64,000 bases of DNA from Polaribacter sp. NJDZ03 (GCF_019263805.1 NZ_CP079195.1:1467001-1531000); one strand, 5' to 3'; positions 29,261-39,569 are shown, counted from the stretch's first letter. The notes: a model not told the origin generated them from the letters alone. Numbers and translations: made by a program.

Positions 29261-32071
29261 TTGAAAAATCGTTATTACATATTACTAATTTGCTTCTTAG
29301 CATCCTCTTTTGTGTTTTCGCAGCAGAATTCAATCAGCATAAAATCTAAATTAGACACCAAAAAAGACGAGCTTAAAATTCAACAAGAAATTATTTTCTA
29401 CAACCAATCAGACTCTATATTAACTAAAGTCTATCTTCATAATTGGGCAAACAGCTATAGAGACAGAAAAACGCCGTTATCTAAAAGATTTATTAAGGAT
29501 TTTAGAAAAGATCTATACTTTGCTAAAGCTGAAGAATTAGGCTCATCTCTCATAAAAAGTCTTTCTGTAGATTTTGAAAACGTCTATTTTAAAGAATTAG
29601 ACAAACAGGCAGATATTATAGAAATAGACCTTGACAAGCCATTATATCCAAATTCAAAAATCACTATATCTATAACCTATATTGTAAAAATACCCAATGC
29701 TCGTTTTACAAAATATGGTAAAACAAAAACAGGCTATCACCTTAGAAATTGGTATTTAACACCCGCTGTTTACGACAATGGTTGGCAATTAATGAGTAAT
29801 TTAAATTTAGATGATTTATATGAGAAAAGCACTGATTTTAAAATAGAAATCGATGTACCTAAAGATTTAATTGTAGAATCTAATTTATATCAATATAAAA
29901 CAAAAAAAGAAAACACAAACAGTTACTATTTAATTGGAAAAAATAAAACCGATATTATTCTTGGAATCAACAAAACCGAACAACTAAAAACCTATACCAC
30001 AAAAACAGTTACTGTACATACAGATGTTTTCTCTAAAGAATTAGATTACAATTTAACAACCAGTATTTTAAATAGAGAACTCCTTTTTATTCAAAAATAT
30101 TTAGGAAAATACCCTCATGTAGAAATTTTTATTGATAAAACAACTCAAAGTAAAAATCCAATCTATGGCTTAAATCAATTGCCTAATTTTTTACGCCCAT
30201 TTTCCGATACTTTTAAATGGGATGTTACAATGTTTAAGGCACTTACAAAAAGGTATATAGAAAACACCTTACTCTTAAACAAAAGAAAAGATTACTGGTT
30301 AATGGACGGAATACAAAACTATTTAATGATAGAATATGTAGAGCAGTACTATCCAGAAGTAAAACTTTTAGGTAAAGTATCTAACTCTTGGTTTTTAAAA
30401 AGATTTAATATTTCTAAATTAGATTTTAATGATAAATATCCTTTTGTATACCAATTTACAGCACGTAAATTTTTAGACCAAGCATTAAATACTTCCGCAG
30501 ACTCTCTTTCTAATTTTAATAGAAAAATTGTAAGCAAGTACAAAGCTGGCCTAGGTTTTCGTTTTTTAAAAGGATATTTAGGTGATAGCATTCTAAACCA
30601 GACAATACAAGAGTTCTACCAAAACAACCAATTAAAAATTATAAGAAGTACTAATTTTAATCAATTACTATCTTCTAAGACTACTAAAGATTTAGACTGG
30701 TTTTTTGATGATTTTGTAAAGACCAATAAAAAAATAGATCATAAAATTGAAAGTATAACAAAAGAAAAAGATAGCATCTCTGTAACCATTAAAAACAAAA
30801 GAAATATTACTACTCCTTTGGCTCTTTATGCAATAAAAGATAAAGAAATTATATTAAAAAAATGGATAGCTGATGTTGATAGCACTAAAACCGTAAAATT
30901 TAAAAAAGGAGACTACGACACTTTTGTGTTAAATTATGAAAACCTATATCCAGAATTAAATACTTTAAATAACTGGAAAAAGGTTGACAAAAAAATTCTT
31001 AATAAACCTTTAAAATTCTCATTTTTAAAAGACATAAGCAGTCCAAATTACAATCAAGTTTTTTACCAACCTGACGCAAATTATAATTTTTACAATGGTT
31101 TAATTCTTGGTGTAAAATTACACAACAAACCACTGATAAAAAGAAATTTTGATTTTAAAATATCTCCTTATTATGCTACAAAAAGTAAAACACTTATAGG
31201 TAGTTTTTCTTTGCTTTATAATCAGTTTTTTGAAAAAACAAAAATCTACAAAGTAGCTTACGGTTTGTCTGGAGGCACCTCTGATTACGCACCTAATTTA
31301 TCGTATAAATCTCTTGTTCCTTATGTAGACATTACTTTTAAAAGAAAAACATTAAGAGATATTTCATCAGAGTCTTTAAGAGCAAAATTAATTCATATAG
31401 ATAAAGAAATTGCGCCTAATGCTATAAAAACAGACCAAGATAATTATAGCATTCTTAGTCTAAGTTACAATTACTCTAACCCAGATATCATTAAAGAATT
31501 TAGATACAGTTTTAGTACTGAGTTTGCTAAAAAATTCTCTAAAGCATCATTAGATCTTAGGTTTAGAACCTTAACAACAACAGACACACAGTTAGATTTT
31601 AGATTTTTTGCAGGTGTATTCCTTAACAACAAAACGGAAGGAGATTATTTTAGTTTTGGTTTAGATAGAAGTAATGACTACCTTTTTCAATTAAATTACT
31701 TAGGTAGATCTGAAAGTTCTGGTTTTTTTAGTCAACAATATATCATCACCGAAGGTGGTTTTAAATCTGTATTACCTACACGGTTTGCAAATCAATTTAT
31801 GGTTTCTAATAATTCTAGCATCGGTTTATGGAGATGGATAGAAGTTTATAATGATGTGGCTTTCTTAAAAAATAAAAATCATCCGCTGTATTTTGCCTAC
31901 GAAAACGGAATTCGTTTTAATTTTGTACATGAAATTTTCGAAATTTACTTTCCTTTATATTCTAACAATGGTTGGGAAATATCTCAGAATGCGTATCCAG
32001 AAAAAATAAGATTCTCTTTATCTGCAGATGTAAAATCTATTTACAACTTTTTTAAGAGAGGTTTTTTATAG
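29261..32071 (+). CDS. M1-peptidase-like protein with degenerate active site and C-terminal barrel-like domain
   Basis: A 936-residue exported protein with a TTG start and a signal peptide (about residues 1-20, ending VFSQ). Residues 25-240 resemble the beta-rich N-domain of M1 aminopeptidases, and about 250-480 the helical gluzincin domain. The zinc site is lost: where HExxH is expected (near 326) the sequence reads FKALTKRYIEN, and the usual LxEGF is YWLMDGIQNYL (near 345). From about 590 to the end, alternating hydrophobic strands ending in FKRGFL suggest an outer-membrane barrel. It probably binds or handles peptides rather than cutting them (inference). Confidence 0.7.
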   Translation: MKNRYYILLICFLASSFVFSQQNSISIKSKLDTKKDELKIQQEIIFYNQSDSILTKVYLHNWANSYRDRKTPLSKRFIKDFRKDLYFAKAEELGSSLIKSLSVDFENVYFKELDKQADIIEIDLDKPLYPNSKITISITYIVKIPNARFTKYGKTKTGYHLRNWYLTPAVYDNGWQLMSNLNLDDLYEKSTDFKIEIDVPKDLIVESNLYQYKTKKENTNSYYLIGKNKTDIILGINKTEQLKTYTTKTVTVHTDVFSKELDYNLTTSILNRELLFIQKYLGKYPHVEIFIDKTTQSKNPIYGLNQLPNFLRPFSDTFKWDVTMFKALTKRYIENTLLLNKRKDYWLMDGIQNYLMIEYVEQYYPEVKLLGKVSNSWFLKRFNISKLDFNDKYPFVYQFTARKFLDQALNTSADSLSNFNRKIVSKYKAGLGFRFLKGYLGDSILNQTIQEFYQNNQLKIIRSTNFNQLLSSKTTKDLDWFFDDFVKTNKKIDHKIESITKEKDSISVTIKNKRNITTPLALYAIKDKEIILKKWIADVDSTKTVKFKKGDYDTFVLNYENLYPELNTLNNWKKVDKKILNKPLKFSFLKDISSPNYNQVFYQPDANYNFYNGLILGVKLHNKPLIKRNFDFKISPYYATKSKTLIGSFSLLYNQFFEKTKIYKVAYGLSGGTSDYAPNLSYKSLVPYVDITFKRKTLRDISSESLRAKLIHIDKEIAPNAIKTDQDNYSILSLSYNYSNPDIIKEFRYSFSTEFAKKFSKASLDLRFRTLTTTDTQLDFRFFAGVFLNNKTEGDYFSFGLDRSNDYLFQLNYLGRSESSGFFSQQYIITEGGFKSVLPTRFANQFMVSNNSSIGLWRWIEVYNDVAFLKNKNHPLYFAYENGIRFNFVHEIFEIYFPLYSNNGWEISQNAYPEKIRFSLSADVKSIYNFFKRGFL

Positions 32072-32493
32072 ACTTACCTGCCATAATTTTACGCCCTAAA
32101 ATAATTTAGAACACTCATTATTAACACCGTATAAAAAAATATTGCTTCTACTTAGAAAAGTATAAGTTAATAAATGAGCTTAATTTTAAGAGTTTTAAAA
32201 ATATTAAACTTAAAAAAATTGCTATTAATATCAATCACTTCTTTATAACTAAAGCACCTCTATTTTAAAAAAGGACAAGAAGAATTATTAATTTTACACT
32301 CTAAAAACAAACTTCTCTTTATCTGTATCTTATTTTTTTTAGAGCTTTCTAAAATATCTATTTCTATAAATTAACAACAATGAGTACAGGTTTTGTTTTT
32401 ATTAAAATATTTTCAACAAAAACAACATAATCCTTAATAATTTTACATAATTCTTAATAAATATATAAATTTTTAAATATCAACTAAAAAAAC
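32072..32493. other. AT-rich gene-free stretch upstream of the E1 dehydrogenase gene
   Basis: A 454-bp gap (to 32525) between two plus-strand genes. I see no convincing open frame, tRNA or terminator hairpin. It contains AT-rich runs and a near-repeat (CCTTAATAATTTTACATAAT then TTCTTAATAAATAT around 32431-32465). The only supported signal is the -7 box at 32494. Confidence 0.5.
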
Positions 32494-32501
32494 TATCTTT
32501 G
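32494..32501 (+). promoter_or_regulatory. Putative -7 box (TATCTTTG) for the E1 dehydrogenase
   Basis: TATCTTTG fits TAnnTTTG and lies 24 bases before the ATG. No TTG occurs at the expected -33 distance. Confidence 0.55.
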
Positions 32502-32525
32502 TAACACACACAAAAGCTCATAAAA

Positions 32526-34979
32526 ATGTTGCAAGAAACACCTATAGATAATAAACAAAAACTATCTTTTAAAGACTTTAAAACAGAAGTTTTAAATGAT
32601 TATAAAATAGCTAAAATTAGTAGAGAGTGTAGTTTATTAGGACGTAGAGAAGTTTTAACAGGTAAAGCTAAATTCGGGATTTTTGGTGACGGAAAAGAAG
32701 TGCCGCAACTAGCAATGGCTAAAGCTTTTAAGTTGGGCGATTTTAGATCTGGTTATTATAGAGATCAAACTTTTATGATGGCTATTGGAGAGTTAACTCC
32801 ACAACAATTCTTTGCTGGTTTATATGCTCACACAGATATTAAAGCAGAACCTATGTCTGCAGGAAGACAAATGGGTGGTCACTTTACAACACACAGTTTA
32901 AACGAAGACGGCAGCTGGAAAAACTTAACAAAACAATACAACTCTAGTGCAGACATTTCTCCTACAGCAGGTCAAATGCCACGTTTATTAGGTTTAGCAC
33001 AAGCCTCTAAAATATATAGAACAGAAAAAAGCGTACAACATAAATCTAAATTTTCTATAAACGGAAACGAAGTTGCTTGGGGTACTATTGGTAATGCTAG
33101 TACTAGTGAAGGTTTATTTTTTGAAACTATAAATGCAGCAGGTGTTTTACAAGTACCAATGGTAATGAGTGTTTGGGATGATGAATACGGAATTTCTGTA
33201 CATGCGAAACATCAAACTACAAAAGAAAGCATTTCAGAAATTTTAAAAGGATTTCAGAGAGAACACAACAAAGCTGGTTACGAGATATTTGTTGTAAATG
33301 GTTGGGATTATGTTCAACTTGTTGACATATATAGCAAAGCTGCAAAAATTGCCAGAGAAGAACACGTTCCTGTTTTAATTCACGTAAAAGAATTAACACA
33401 GCCACAAGGCCATTCTACTTCTGGATCTCACGAAAGGTATAAAGATAAAAAAAGATTAAATTGGGAGAAAGATCACGATTGTATTACAAAAATGCGAAAC
33501 TGGATTTTAGACTTCGAATTAGAAACTGAAACGGGAGAAACTTTACGCTTTGTAGAATCTGAAGAAGATCTTATTATTTTAGAAAAAGAAGCAAAAAAAG
33601 AAGTTTTAAGTGCAAAAAGAAATGCTTGGAACGCTTTTATTAATGATATAAAAACAGAAGTAAATACTGCTTGCCAATTATTAGACAAGGTTGCTGAAAA
33701 AAGTAAAAACAGTAGTTTTATCAATAAACATAAAAAAGATTTAATTTCTATTGTAGAACCTAGTAGAAAAGATGTTTTATCTACCACTAGAAAAACATTA
33801 CGATATTTAAGTGATGAAAACTTTGCTGAAAAAATATTACTACAAAATTTTATAAAAAACGCAATAAAAAGTGCTTCTGAAAAATTTTCTTCATACTTAC
33901 ATAGTGAGTCAAACCTTAGTGCATTAAACGTTTCTGAAAAGAAGCCTATATATTCTGATAGTAAAACATTAGTAGATGCACGAATAATTATGAGAGATAA
34001 CTTTGATGCTATTCTTAAAAAACATCCAGAAGTAATTATTTTTGGTGAAGATGCTGGTTTTATTGGTGATGTAAACCAAGGACTAGAAGGGCTTCAAGAA
34101 AAATATGGTGAAATAAGAGTTGCAGATACAGGTATTAGAGAAGCTACAATTATTGGCCAAGGTATTGGTTTAGCAATGCGTGGCTTACGCCCTATTGCAG
34201 AAATACAATATCTAGATTACCTACTGTACGCTTTACAAATAATGAGCGACGATTTAGCAACGTTACATTATAGAACTTTCGGTAAACAAAAAGCGCCTTT
34301 AATTATTAGAACACGTGGCCACAGACTAGAAGGTATTTGGCATGCAGGTTCTCCAATGGGAGGAATTATAAATAATGTTAGAGGTATTCATGTTTTAGTA
34401 CCTAGAAACATGACAAAAGCAGCTGGTTTTTACAACACCTTACTAGAAGGAGATGAACCGGCATTAGTGATTGAATGTTTAAATGGCTACCGATTAAAAG
34501 AAGAATTACCTGTAAATTTAGGTGATTACAAAACACAAATAGGTGTTGTAGAAACAGTAAAAGAAGGTACAGATTTAACTGTTGTTTCTTACGGATCTAC
34601 CTTAAGAATTGTAGAAGAAGTTGCAAAAGAATTACTACAAGCAGATATTAATATAGAAATTATAGATGCACAAAGTTTATTGCCTTTTGACTTGAATCAT
34701 GATTGTGTAAAAAGTTTACAAAAAACGAATAAATTGTTAATCATTGATGAAGATTTACCTGGTGGAGCTTCTGCTTATCTTCTACAAGAAATCGTAGAAA
34801 AGCAAAATGGATACATGTTTTTAGATAGTAAACCCGCTACCTTAACAGCCAAAGAACACAGAACAGCTTATGGTACAGATGGAGATTATTTTTCTAAACC
34901 ATCTGCAGAAGATATTTATGAAAAAATCTATGAAATCATGAATGAAGCGAATCCTAATAAATATAAAAGTCTGTATTAA
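32526..34979 (+). CDS. 2-oxoisovalerate-type dehydrogenase E1, alpha-beta fusion
   Basis: A thiamine-diphosphate E1 in which alpha and beta subunits are one 817-residue chain. The alpha half (about 10-400) includes GYYRDQTFMM, GGHFTTH and the cofactor motif GTIGNASTSEGLFFET near 190. The beta half (about 480-810) starts TLVDARIIMRDNFDAIL and has FGEDAGFIGDVNQG, GIREATIIGQGIGLA, and LIIDEDLPGGASAYL. Between them is a lysine-rich linker of roughly 80 residues. It decarboxylates a 2-oxo acid, probably from branched-chain amino acids, and passes the acyl group to an E2 not in this window. A strong terminator follows. Confidence 0.93.
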   Translation: MLQETPIDNKQKLSFKDFKTEVLNDYKIAKISRECSLLGRREVLTGKAKFGIFGDGKEVPQLAMAKAFKLGDFRSGYYRDQTFMMAIGELTPQQFFAGLYAHTDIKAEPMSAGRQMGGHFTTHSLNEDGSWKNLTKQYNSSADISPTAGQMPRLLGLAQASKIYRTEKSVQHKSKFSINGNEVAWGTIGNASTSEGLFFETINAAGVLQVPMVMSVWDDEYGISVHAKHQTTKESISEILKGFQREHNKAGYEIFVVNGWDYVQLVDIYSKAAKIAREEHVPVLIHVKELTQPQGHSTSGSHERYKDKKRLNWEKDHDCITKMRNWILDFELETETGETLRFVESEEDLIILEKEAKKEVLSAKRNAWNAFINDIKTEVNTACQLLDKVAEKSKNSSFINKHKKDLISIVEPSRKDVLSTTRKTLRYLSDENFAEKILLQNFIKNAIKSASEKFSSYLHSESNLSALNVSEKKPIYSDSKTLVDARIIMRDNFDAILKKHPEVIIFGEDAGFIGDVNQGLEGLQEKYGEIRVADTGIREATIIGQGIGLAMRGLRPIAEIQYLDYLLYALQIMSDDLATLHYRTFGKQKAPLIIRTRGHRLEGIWHAGSPMGGIINNVRGIHVLVPRNMTKAAGFYNTLLEGDEPALVIECLNGYRLKEELPVNLGDYKTQIGVVETVKEGTDLTVVSYGSTLRIVEEVAKELLQADINIEIIDAQSLLPFDLNHDCVKSLQKTNKLLIIDEDLPGGASAYLLQEIVEKQNGYMFLDSKPATLTAKEHRTAYGTDGDYFSKPSAEDIYEKIYEIMNEANPNKYKSLY

Positions 34980-35001
34980 AATACAATACATAAATTCTAT
35001 T

Positions 35002-35037
35002 AAGCCCAAAAAAACTATTTTTTTGGGCTTTTTTTTT
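35002..35037 (+). terminator. Intrinsic terminator after the E1 gene
   Basis: AAGCCCAAAAAAA, a short loop, then TTTTTTTGGGCTT followed by a run of T. A textbook hairpin just after the E1 stop codon. Confidence 0.88.
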
Positions 35038-35083
35038 AACATAACTATAAGAAAATGTTAAGAAAATAACAAGCACATTTAAG

Positions 35084-35091
35084 TAATTTAG
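35084..35091 (+). promoter_or_regulatory. Weak -7-like box (TAATTTAG) for the zinc protease
   Basis: TAATTTAG differs from TAnnTTTG at one position and lies 26 bases before the ATG at 35118. It overlaps the GTG at 35091 and so argues against that GTG being the start codon. Confidence 0.35.
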
Positions 35092-35117
35092 TGCCTTACA
35101 CATCATTAAACTCTAAT

Positions 35118-37541
35118 ATGAAAAAAACACTACTTTTATTATTACTCTCTCTTTTTACGATTTCTAATTCTCTTGAAGCTCAACGAAAATCAAAAGATAA
35201 AAAGAAAGAAAATTCAGAAGCTAAAACAACTAAATCAAAAATACCAAAATATTCAGATTTTGTAAATAAAGATACAAAAACTGATGAAGGTTTATTTAAA
35301 GTTCATTTTAATAAAGATACATTTATCTACGAAATCCCTAAATCTTACTTGGGTAAAGAAATGTTATTAGTTACTAGACTAAAAGACATACCTGCTGGCT
35401 TGGGTGGTGGTTATGTAAATGCAGGTTCTAAAATTAACACACAAGTTGTTGTTTGGGAAAAATATAAAAATAAAGTTTTATTAAAAGTAAAATCTTACAA
35501 CGCCGTTGCAAACGATTCTTTACCGATTTTTAAATCTGTAGAAGCTAATAATTTAGAACCAATTATTTACTCTTTTGATATTAAAACTCAAAATGCAGAT
35601 TCTACTTCTGTCATAGTTGATGTTACTAAATTCTTTTCTTCTGATGTAAAAGCAATCTCAGGATTATCTTCAAGATTTAGAAAAACATATAAAGTAAAAA
35701 GATTAGATGCAGATAGAAGTTTTGTTAGCAGCATTAAAAGTTACCCTACAAATGTAGAAGTCGTTCAGAATTTTACATTTGATGCAGATGCTCCACCAAG
35801 CAATCAAAATACAAACACCATTACAATGCGTGTGAATCAATCTATGATTTTACTTCCAGAAAAACCAATGATGCCTAGAATTTCAGACAAAAGAGTTGGT
35901 TATTTTTCTCTAGAAAATGTAGATTATAGTTCAGAAGCTTTAAAAGCTGATAGTAAAAGATATATTAAACGTTGGAGGTTAGAACCTAAAGATGTTGAAG
36001 CATATAACCGTGGAGAATTAGTAGAACCAAAAAAACAAATTGTTTATTACTTAGATCCTGCAACGCCAGAAAAACTAAGAAAATACATAAAGCAAGGAGT
36101 TGATGATTGGGCAAAAGTTTTTGAAACGGCAGGTTTTAAAAATGCCATTACAGCAAAAATGCCTCCAACAAAAGAAGAAGACCCAGAGTTTAGTATGGAA
36201 GATGCTCGTTATTCTTCAATTAGATACGTAGCAAGTACCACAAGAAATGCAACCGGACCAAGTGTTGCAGATCCAAGATCTGGAGAAATATTAGAAAGTG
36301 ATATTATTTGGTATCACAACCACTTACGCTCTTACAGAAACAGGTATTTATTAGAAACAGGAGCAGCAAATCCGTCTGCAAGAACTTTAGACACGCCTGC
36401 AGAAGATATTGGAGAAATGATGCGTATGGTAATTTCTCACGAAGTTGGTCATGCTTTAGGTTTACCTCATAATATGGCTGCAAGTTACGCCTACCCTGTA
36501 GACTCTTTACGTTCTGGAAGTTTTACTCAGAAAAACGGAATTGCAGCAACCATTATGGATTATGCTCGTTACAATTACATTGCACAACCTGGTGATAAAA
36601 ACATCCGCTTTATAAGACAATTAGGTCCTTATGACCATTATGCAATTAATTGGGGATACAGAGTTGTGCCAAATGCAAATACTCCAGAGGACGAAGTAAA
36701 AACTTTAGATAAATGGATTGAAGATAAAGCAGATAACCCAATTTATAGATTTGGTGGACAACGTTTTGATCCTTCTGCACAAACTGAAGGAATTGGTAAC
36801 GACCAAGTAAAAGCAAGCACTTACGGAGTTAAAAACTTAAAAATTGTAGCTAAAAACCTTCCAAATTGGACATCAGATCAAACAAATAATTACGAAGATT
36901 TAAGTGAATTATACGGAGAATTATTAAGCGTTTGGGGAAGATATTCTGGACACGTTGTTGGTAATATTGGTGGTGTTTACGAGTTTAACAAAAAACCATC
37001 TCAATCTGGCGATATTTATGTTCCTGTTACAAAAGCAAAACAAAAAGAATCAATGGTTTGGTTACAAACAAATGTTTTTAAAACACAATATTGGTTACTA
37101 GATAAAGACATTTTAAACAAGATTGAAGAAACTGATTACACTAAAAAATTAGGTAGTTATCAAAATAGATTTTTAAGTACTTTATTAAATTACCGTACTT
37201 TAAATAGAATGATAGAAGCAGAAGTAATTCAAAATGAATTTTATGCAGCATCAGACATGATTAAAGATTTAAGAAAAGGTGTTTTTTCTGAAACAAATGC
37301 AACTAAAAATGTTGACTTACAAAGAAGAACTCTTCAAAAATCATTTATTGAAAAAATGAAGAATTTAATGATTAATGAAGAATCTAAGAATAATGACATC
37401 TCTTCTATAATAAGAGGAGAATTAGAAGCTTTAAAATACCAAGTAAATACAGCAAGTAAAAGAGCTATAAACACAATTACAAAATATCATTATAAAGATT
37501 GTTATGCTAAAATTAATGAAATCTTAAATCCTAAGAAATAA
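35118..37541 (+). CDS. Exported zinc-dependent metalloprotease (DUF5117/DUF5118 type)
   Basis: I start this at ATG 35118, nine codons inside a longer frame opening with GTG at 35091, because the ATG is followed by a clean signal peptide (MKKTLLLLLLSLFTISNSLEAQ). The 807-residue protein has the DUF5118 and DUF5117 N-terminal parts, then the metzincin-like zinc motif HEVGHALGLPHN near residue 440, followed by SFTQKNGIAATIMDYARYNYIAQPGD, the region before the Met-turn. It is a large secreted or surface protease common in Bacteroidota; the natural substrate is unknown. Its stop is two bases from the convergent DUF2851 gene. Confidence 0.88.
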   Translation: MKKTLLLLLLSLFTISNSLEAQRKSKDKKKENSEAKTTKSKIPKYSDFVNKDTKTDEGLFKVHFNKDTFIYEIPKSYLGKEMLLVTRLKDIPAGLGGGYVNAGSKINTQVVVWEKYKNKVLLKVKSYNAVANDSLPIFKSVEANNLEPIIYSFDIKTQNADSTSVIVDVTKFFSSDVKAISGLSSRFRKTYKVKRLDADRSFVSSIKSYPTNVEVVQNFTFDADAPPSNQNTNTITMRVNQSMILLPEKPMMPRISDKRVGYFSLENVDYSSEALKADSKRYIKRWRLEPKDVEAYNRGELVEPKKQIVYYLDPATPEKLRKYIKQGVDDWAKVFETAGFKNAITAKMPPTKEEDPEFSMEDARYSSIRYVASTTRNATGPSVADPRSGEILESDIIWYHNHLRSYRNRYLLETGAANPSARTLDTPAEDIGEMMRMVISHEVGHALGLPHNMAASYAYPVDSLRSGSFTQKNGIAATIMDYARYNYIAQPGDKNIRFIRQLGPYDHYAINWGYRVVPNANTPEDEVKTLDKWIEDKADNPIYRFGGQRFDPSAQTEGIGNDQVKASTYGVKNLKIVAKNLPNWTSDQTNNYEDLSELYGELLSVWGRYSGHVVGNIGGVYEFNKKPSQSGDIYVPVTKAKQKESMVWLQTNVFKTQYWLLDKDILNKIEETDYTKKLGSYQNRFLSTLLNYRTLNRMIEAEVIQNEFYAASDMIKDLRKGVFSETNATKNVDLQRRTLQKSFIEKMKNLMINEESKNNDISSIIRGELEALKYQVNTASKRAINTITKYHYKDCYAKINEILNPKK

Positions 37542-37543
37542 CA

Positions 37544-38818
37544 TTATTTTTCACTTAACAACCGAACTCCTATTGCGCACTGTAAACATCGTTTCTTTGC
37601 GCAATAGTTGTTTTTAAGCTCTAATAAAGCTTGTGTTTCATAAGCATTTTTAGATTGAATCTTAATTTCATTAAACTTAGAAATAATACTATTCTTTTCT
37701 GGTTTTATTTTTTTTAGAATCGATAAAAACCCCATTTCATTTACTTCCCCCCTATTTTTTTGATATAAAAACTTTAGTGGAATAATAGTGTTGATCAATA
37801 ATAAATCTACAAAGGACTTTGTTAACTTTTTAGGTGATGTTTTAGATACCTTATCAAACGTATAATGTGTTTTCCAAAAAGGATGTACATCAATTTCAAA
37901 CAAGTCGTAAAATCCCTTTAAGGTTTCTATTTGCATCATTTTAGAAAATAAATTTTGATGTAAATGATACAAAGTAATTAACTGTGCAATACGAATGGTA
38001 GGAAAATTTGGCGGTCGCATTCTAAAAAATGAAAACTGCACTTTTGCTATCGGTTCTAAGTTGTATTTATGTTGCAAATAGTTGTACGCGGTTTTTAATT
38101 GCTGATGATAATCGTCTTCAACAACCTCCTCTAAAAAACCTGCTTGTCCAAATAACAAAGCAGCTAATTGAGTTTCATCTAAACTTACTTTTCTGAGAAT
38201 CGAAAAATCAAAAGATTTTGATAAGCTAAAAAAGACTTCTCCATTTACTTTTAAGCCAAAGTTTTTGGCTAATAACTGAAATAGAACTGCTTCAAAGTCA
38301 TTTTGATTGTCTGACAAAACCCTATTTATTTCAATAGATTTTCGTTCTAAGCGTTCAAAAAATAAACGTTCTTTCCAATTATCAATAGTAAAATTATCTA
38401 CAGTACTAATTTCTTTTTCACAAGGAATCCAATTTTGTTTGGCCGAAAATAAATTTCGATAATTATTTAAAGCAGTAGCAAACACAAAATCTTTTAAAAC
38501 TAAAACAGGCAACGGTTTGTTATTTTTCATATAAACAGTTGCATCATCTTCCCAAACTAGATGTAAAATAACGGCATCATAATTCTCATCAATTTCATGG
38601 TGATGTGCATACCAATCAGACGATTTTAAATGAATCTCTACATTGCCAACCCATAATTGGTCATCAATTTTAAGTTGGGCATTCAAAAAATCTGGACCTG
38701 AGTTGTAATTATGTGTTCCTACTTTTAAAACAACAACATCTTCCTCAGAAGTTGTCTTTAAATAGTGAACAGAAAACAATTGATATTTCCATACATAATG
38801 AAGAAAATCCTCATTCAT
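37544..38818 (-). CDS. DUF2851 family protein
   Basis: A 424-residue protein starting at the ATG at 38818 (MNEDFLHYVWKYQLF, the usual family start), twelve codons inside a longer frame. The opening has LKVGTHNYNSGPDFLNAQLKIDDQLWVGNVEIHLKSSDWYAHHH, a strongly conserved DUF2851 block with candidate acidic and histidine residues like a nuclease centre (inference). The C-terminal YCAKKRCLQCAIGVRLL contains three cysteines. The function is unknown. It converges with the zinc protease gene. Confidence 0.85.
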   Translation of the reverse strand: MNEDFLHYVWKYQLFSVHYLKTTSEEDVVVLKVGTHNYNSGPDFLNAQLKIDDQLWVGNVEIHLKSSDWYAHHHEIDENYDAVILHLVWEDDATVYMKNNKPLPVLVLKDFVFATALNNYRNLFSAKQNWIPCEKEISTVDNFTIDNWKERLFFERLERKSIEINRVLSDNQNDFEAVLFQLLAKNFGLKVNGEVFFSLSKSFDFSILRKVSLDETQLAALLFGQAGFLEEVVEDDYHQQLKTAYNYLQHKYNLEPIAKVQFSFFRMRPPNFPTIRIAQLITLYHLHQNLFSKMMQIETLKGFYDLFEIDVHPFWKTHYTFDKVSKTSPKKLTKSFVDLLLINTIIPLKFLYQKNRGEVNEMGFLSILKKIKPEKNSIISKFNEIKIQSKNAYETQALLELKNNYCAKKRCLQCAIGVRLLSEK

Positions 38819-38911
38819 AATCTTTTTTTTTGTTTTCAAGATACAAAAAATCATTTATACCTTTATTTATATTTATAATCACTTGAACAGAGTTCATCAA
38901 AAAGAATGAAC

Positions 38912-38919
38912 TATTTTTG
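38912..38919 (+). promoter_or_regulatory. Putative -7 box (TATTTTTG) for the nitroreductase gene
   Basis: TATTTTTG fits TAnnTTTG and is 17 bases before the ATG. A TTG at 38884 is 25 bases upstream, slightly long for the -33 element. Confidence 0.5.
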
Positions 38920-38936
38920 CAACCTAATTAAGATAA

Positions 38937-39569
38937 ATGAATATTATAGATAGTTTAAAATGGCGTTATGCTGTTAAAAAATTTGATTCAGAAAAACAAC
39001 TTTCAGAGACTCAAATAAACACCTTAAAAGAAGCTTTTAACTTAACAGCTAGTTCTTACGGATTACAACCTTTAAAGTTAGTGGTAATTAAAAACAAAGA
39101 AGTTCAAAAAAACTTAGTTACGCATTCTTGGAACCAAGCTCAAATATTAGATGCTTCTCACGTATTAGTTATCTGTATTCCTAAAAATTACACAAGCTTA
39201 GAAGTAGAAAATTACTTTAGTTTGGTACAGAAAATAAGAAACACACCTAGTGAGGTTATAAAGCCTTTTAAAGAATTTCTAACAGCAGATATTGAGAAAA
39301 AAACGCAAGAAGAATTAACCGTATGGAATAAAAACCAAGCCTATATTGCACTTGGTAATTTAATGACCGTTTGTGCAGTAGAAAAAATAGATGCTTGCCC
39401 TATGGAAGGCTTTATTCCTGAAAAATATGATGAAATTCTGAATTTAACCGCTCAAAATTTACAATCTGTATTAGTACTTCCCGTTGGTTTTAGAGCCGAT
39501 GATTGCTACATGAAAGATTTAACAAAAGTTAGAAAAGACTTAACAGAAACTATAGTAGAAATATTGTAA
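38937..39569 (+). CDS. Nitroreductase family NAD(P)H-dependent oxidoreductase
   Basis: A 210-residue FMN-binding protein. It begins MNIIDSLKWRYAVKKFDSEKQLS, the classic RRSxRxF-like FMN phosphate contact region, with SSYGLQPLKLVVI for substrate/FMN binding, and IALGNLMTVCAVEKIDACPMEGF and LPVGFRADDCYM near the C-terminus. Family members reduce quinones, nitro groups or flavins; the physiological substrate cannot be read. A ten-base hairpin at 39592-39619 follows it. Confidence 0.92.
   Translation: MNIIDSLKWRYAVKKFDSEKQLSETQINTLKEAFNLTASSYGLQPLKLVVIKNKEVQKNLVTHSWNQAQILDASHVLVICIPKNYTSLEVENYFSLVQKIRNTPSEVIKPFKEFLTADIEKKTQEELTVWNKNQAYIALGNLMTVCAVEKIDACPMEGFIPEKYDEILNLTAQNLQSVLVLPVGFRADDCYMKDLTKVRKDLTETIVEIL

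Noticed and set aside
35091..37541. GTG start of the zinc protease at 35091
   Set aside because: The GTG overlaps the -7-like box, and the ATG at 35118 is directly followed by a signal peptide.
38816..38854. Extended N-terminus of the DUF2851 protein
   Set aside because: The extra twelve residues are lysine-rich, lack a family match, and MNEDFLHYVWKYQLF is the usual start.
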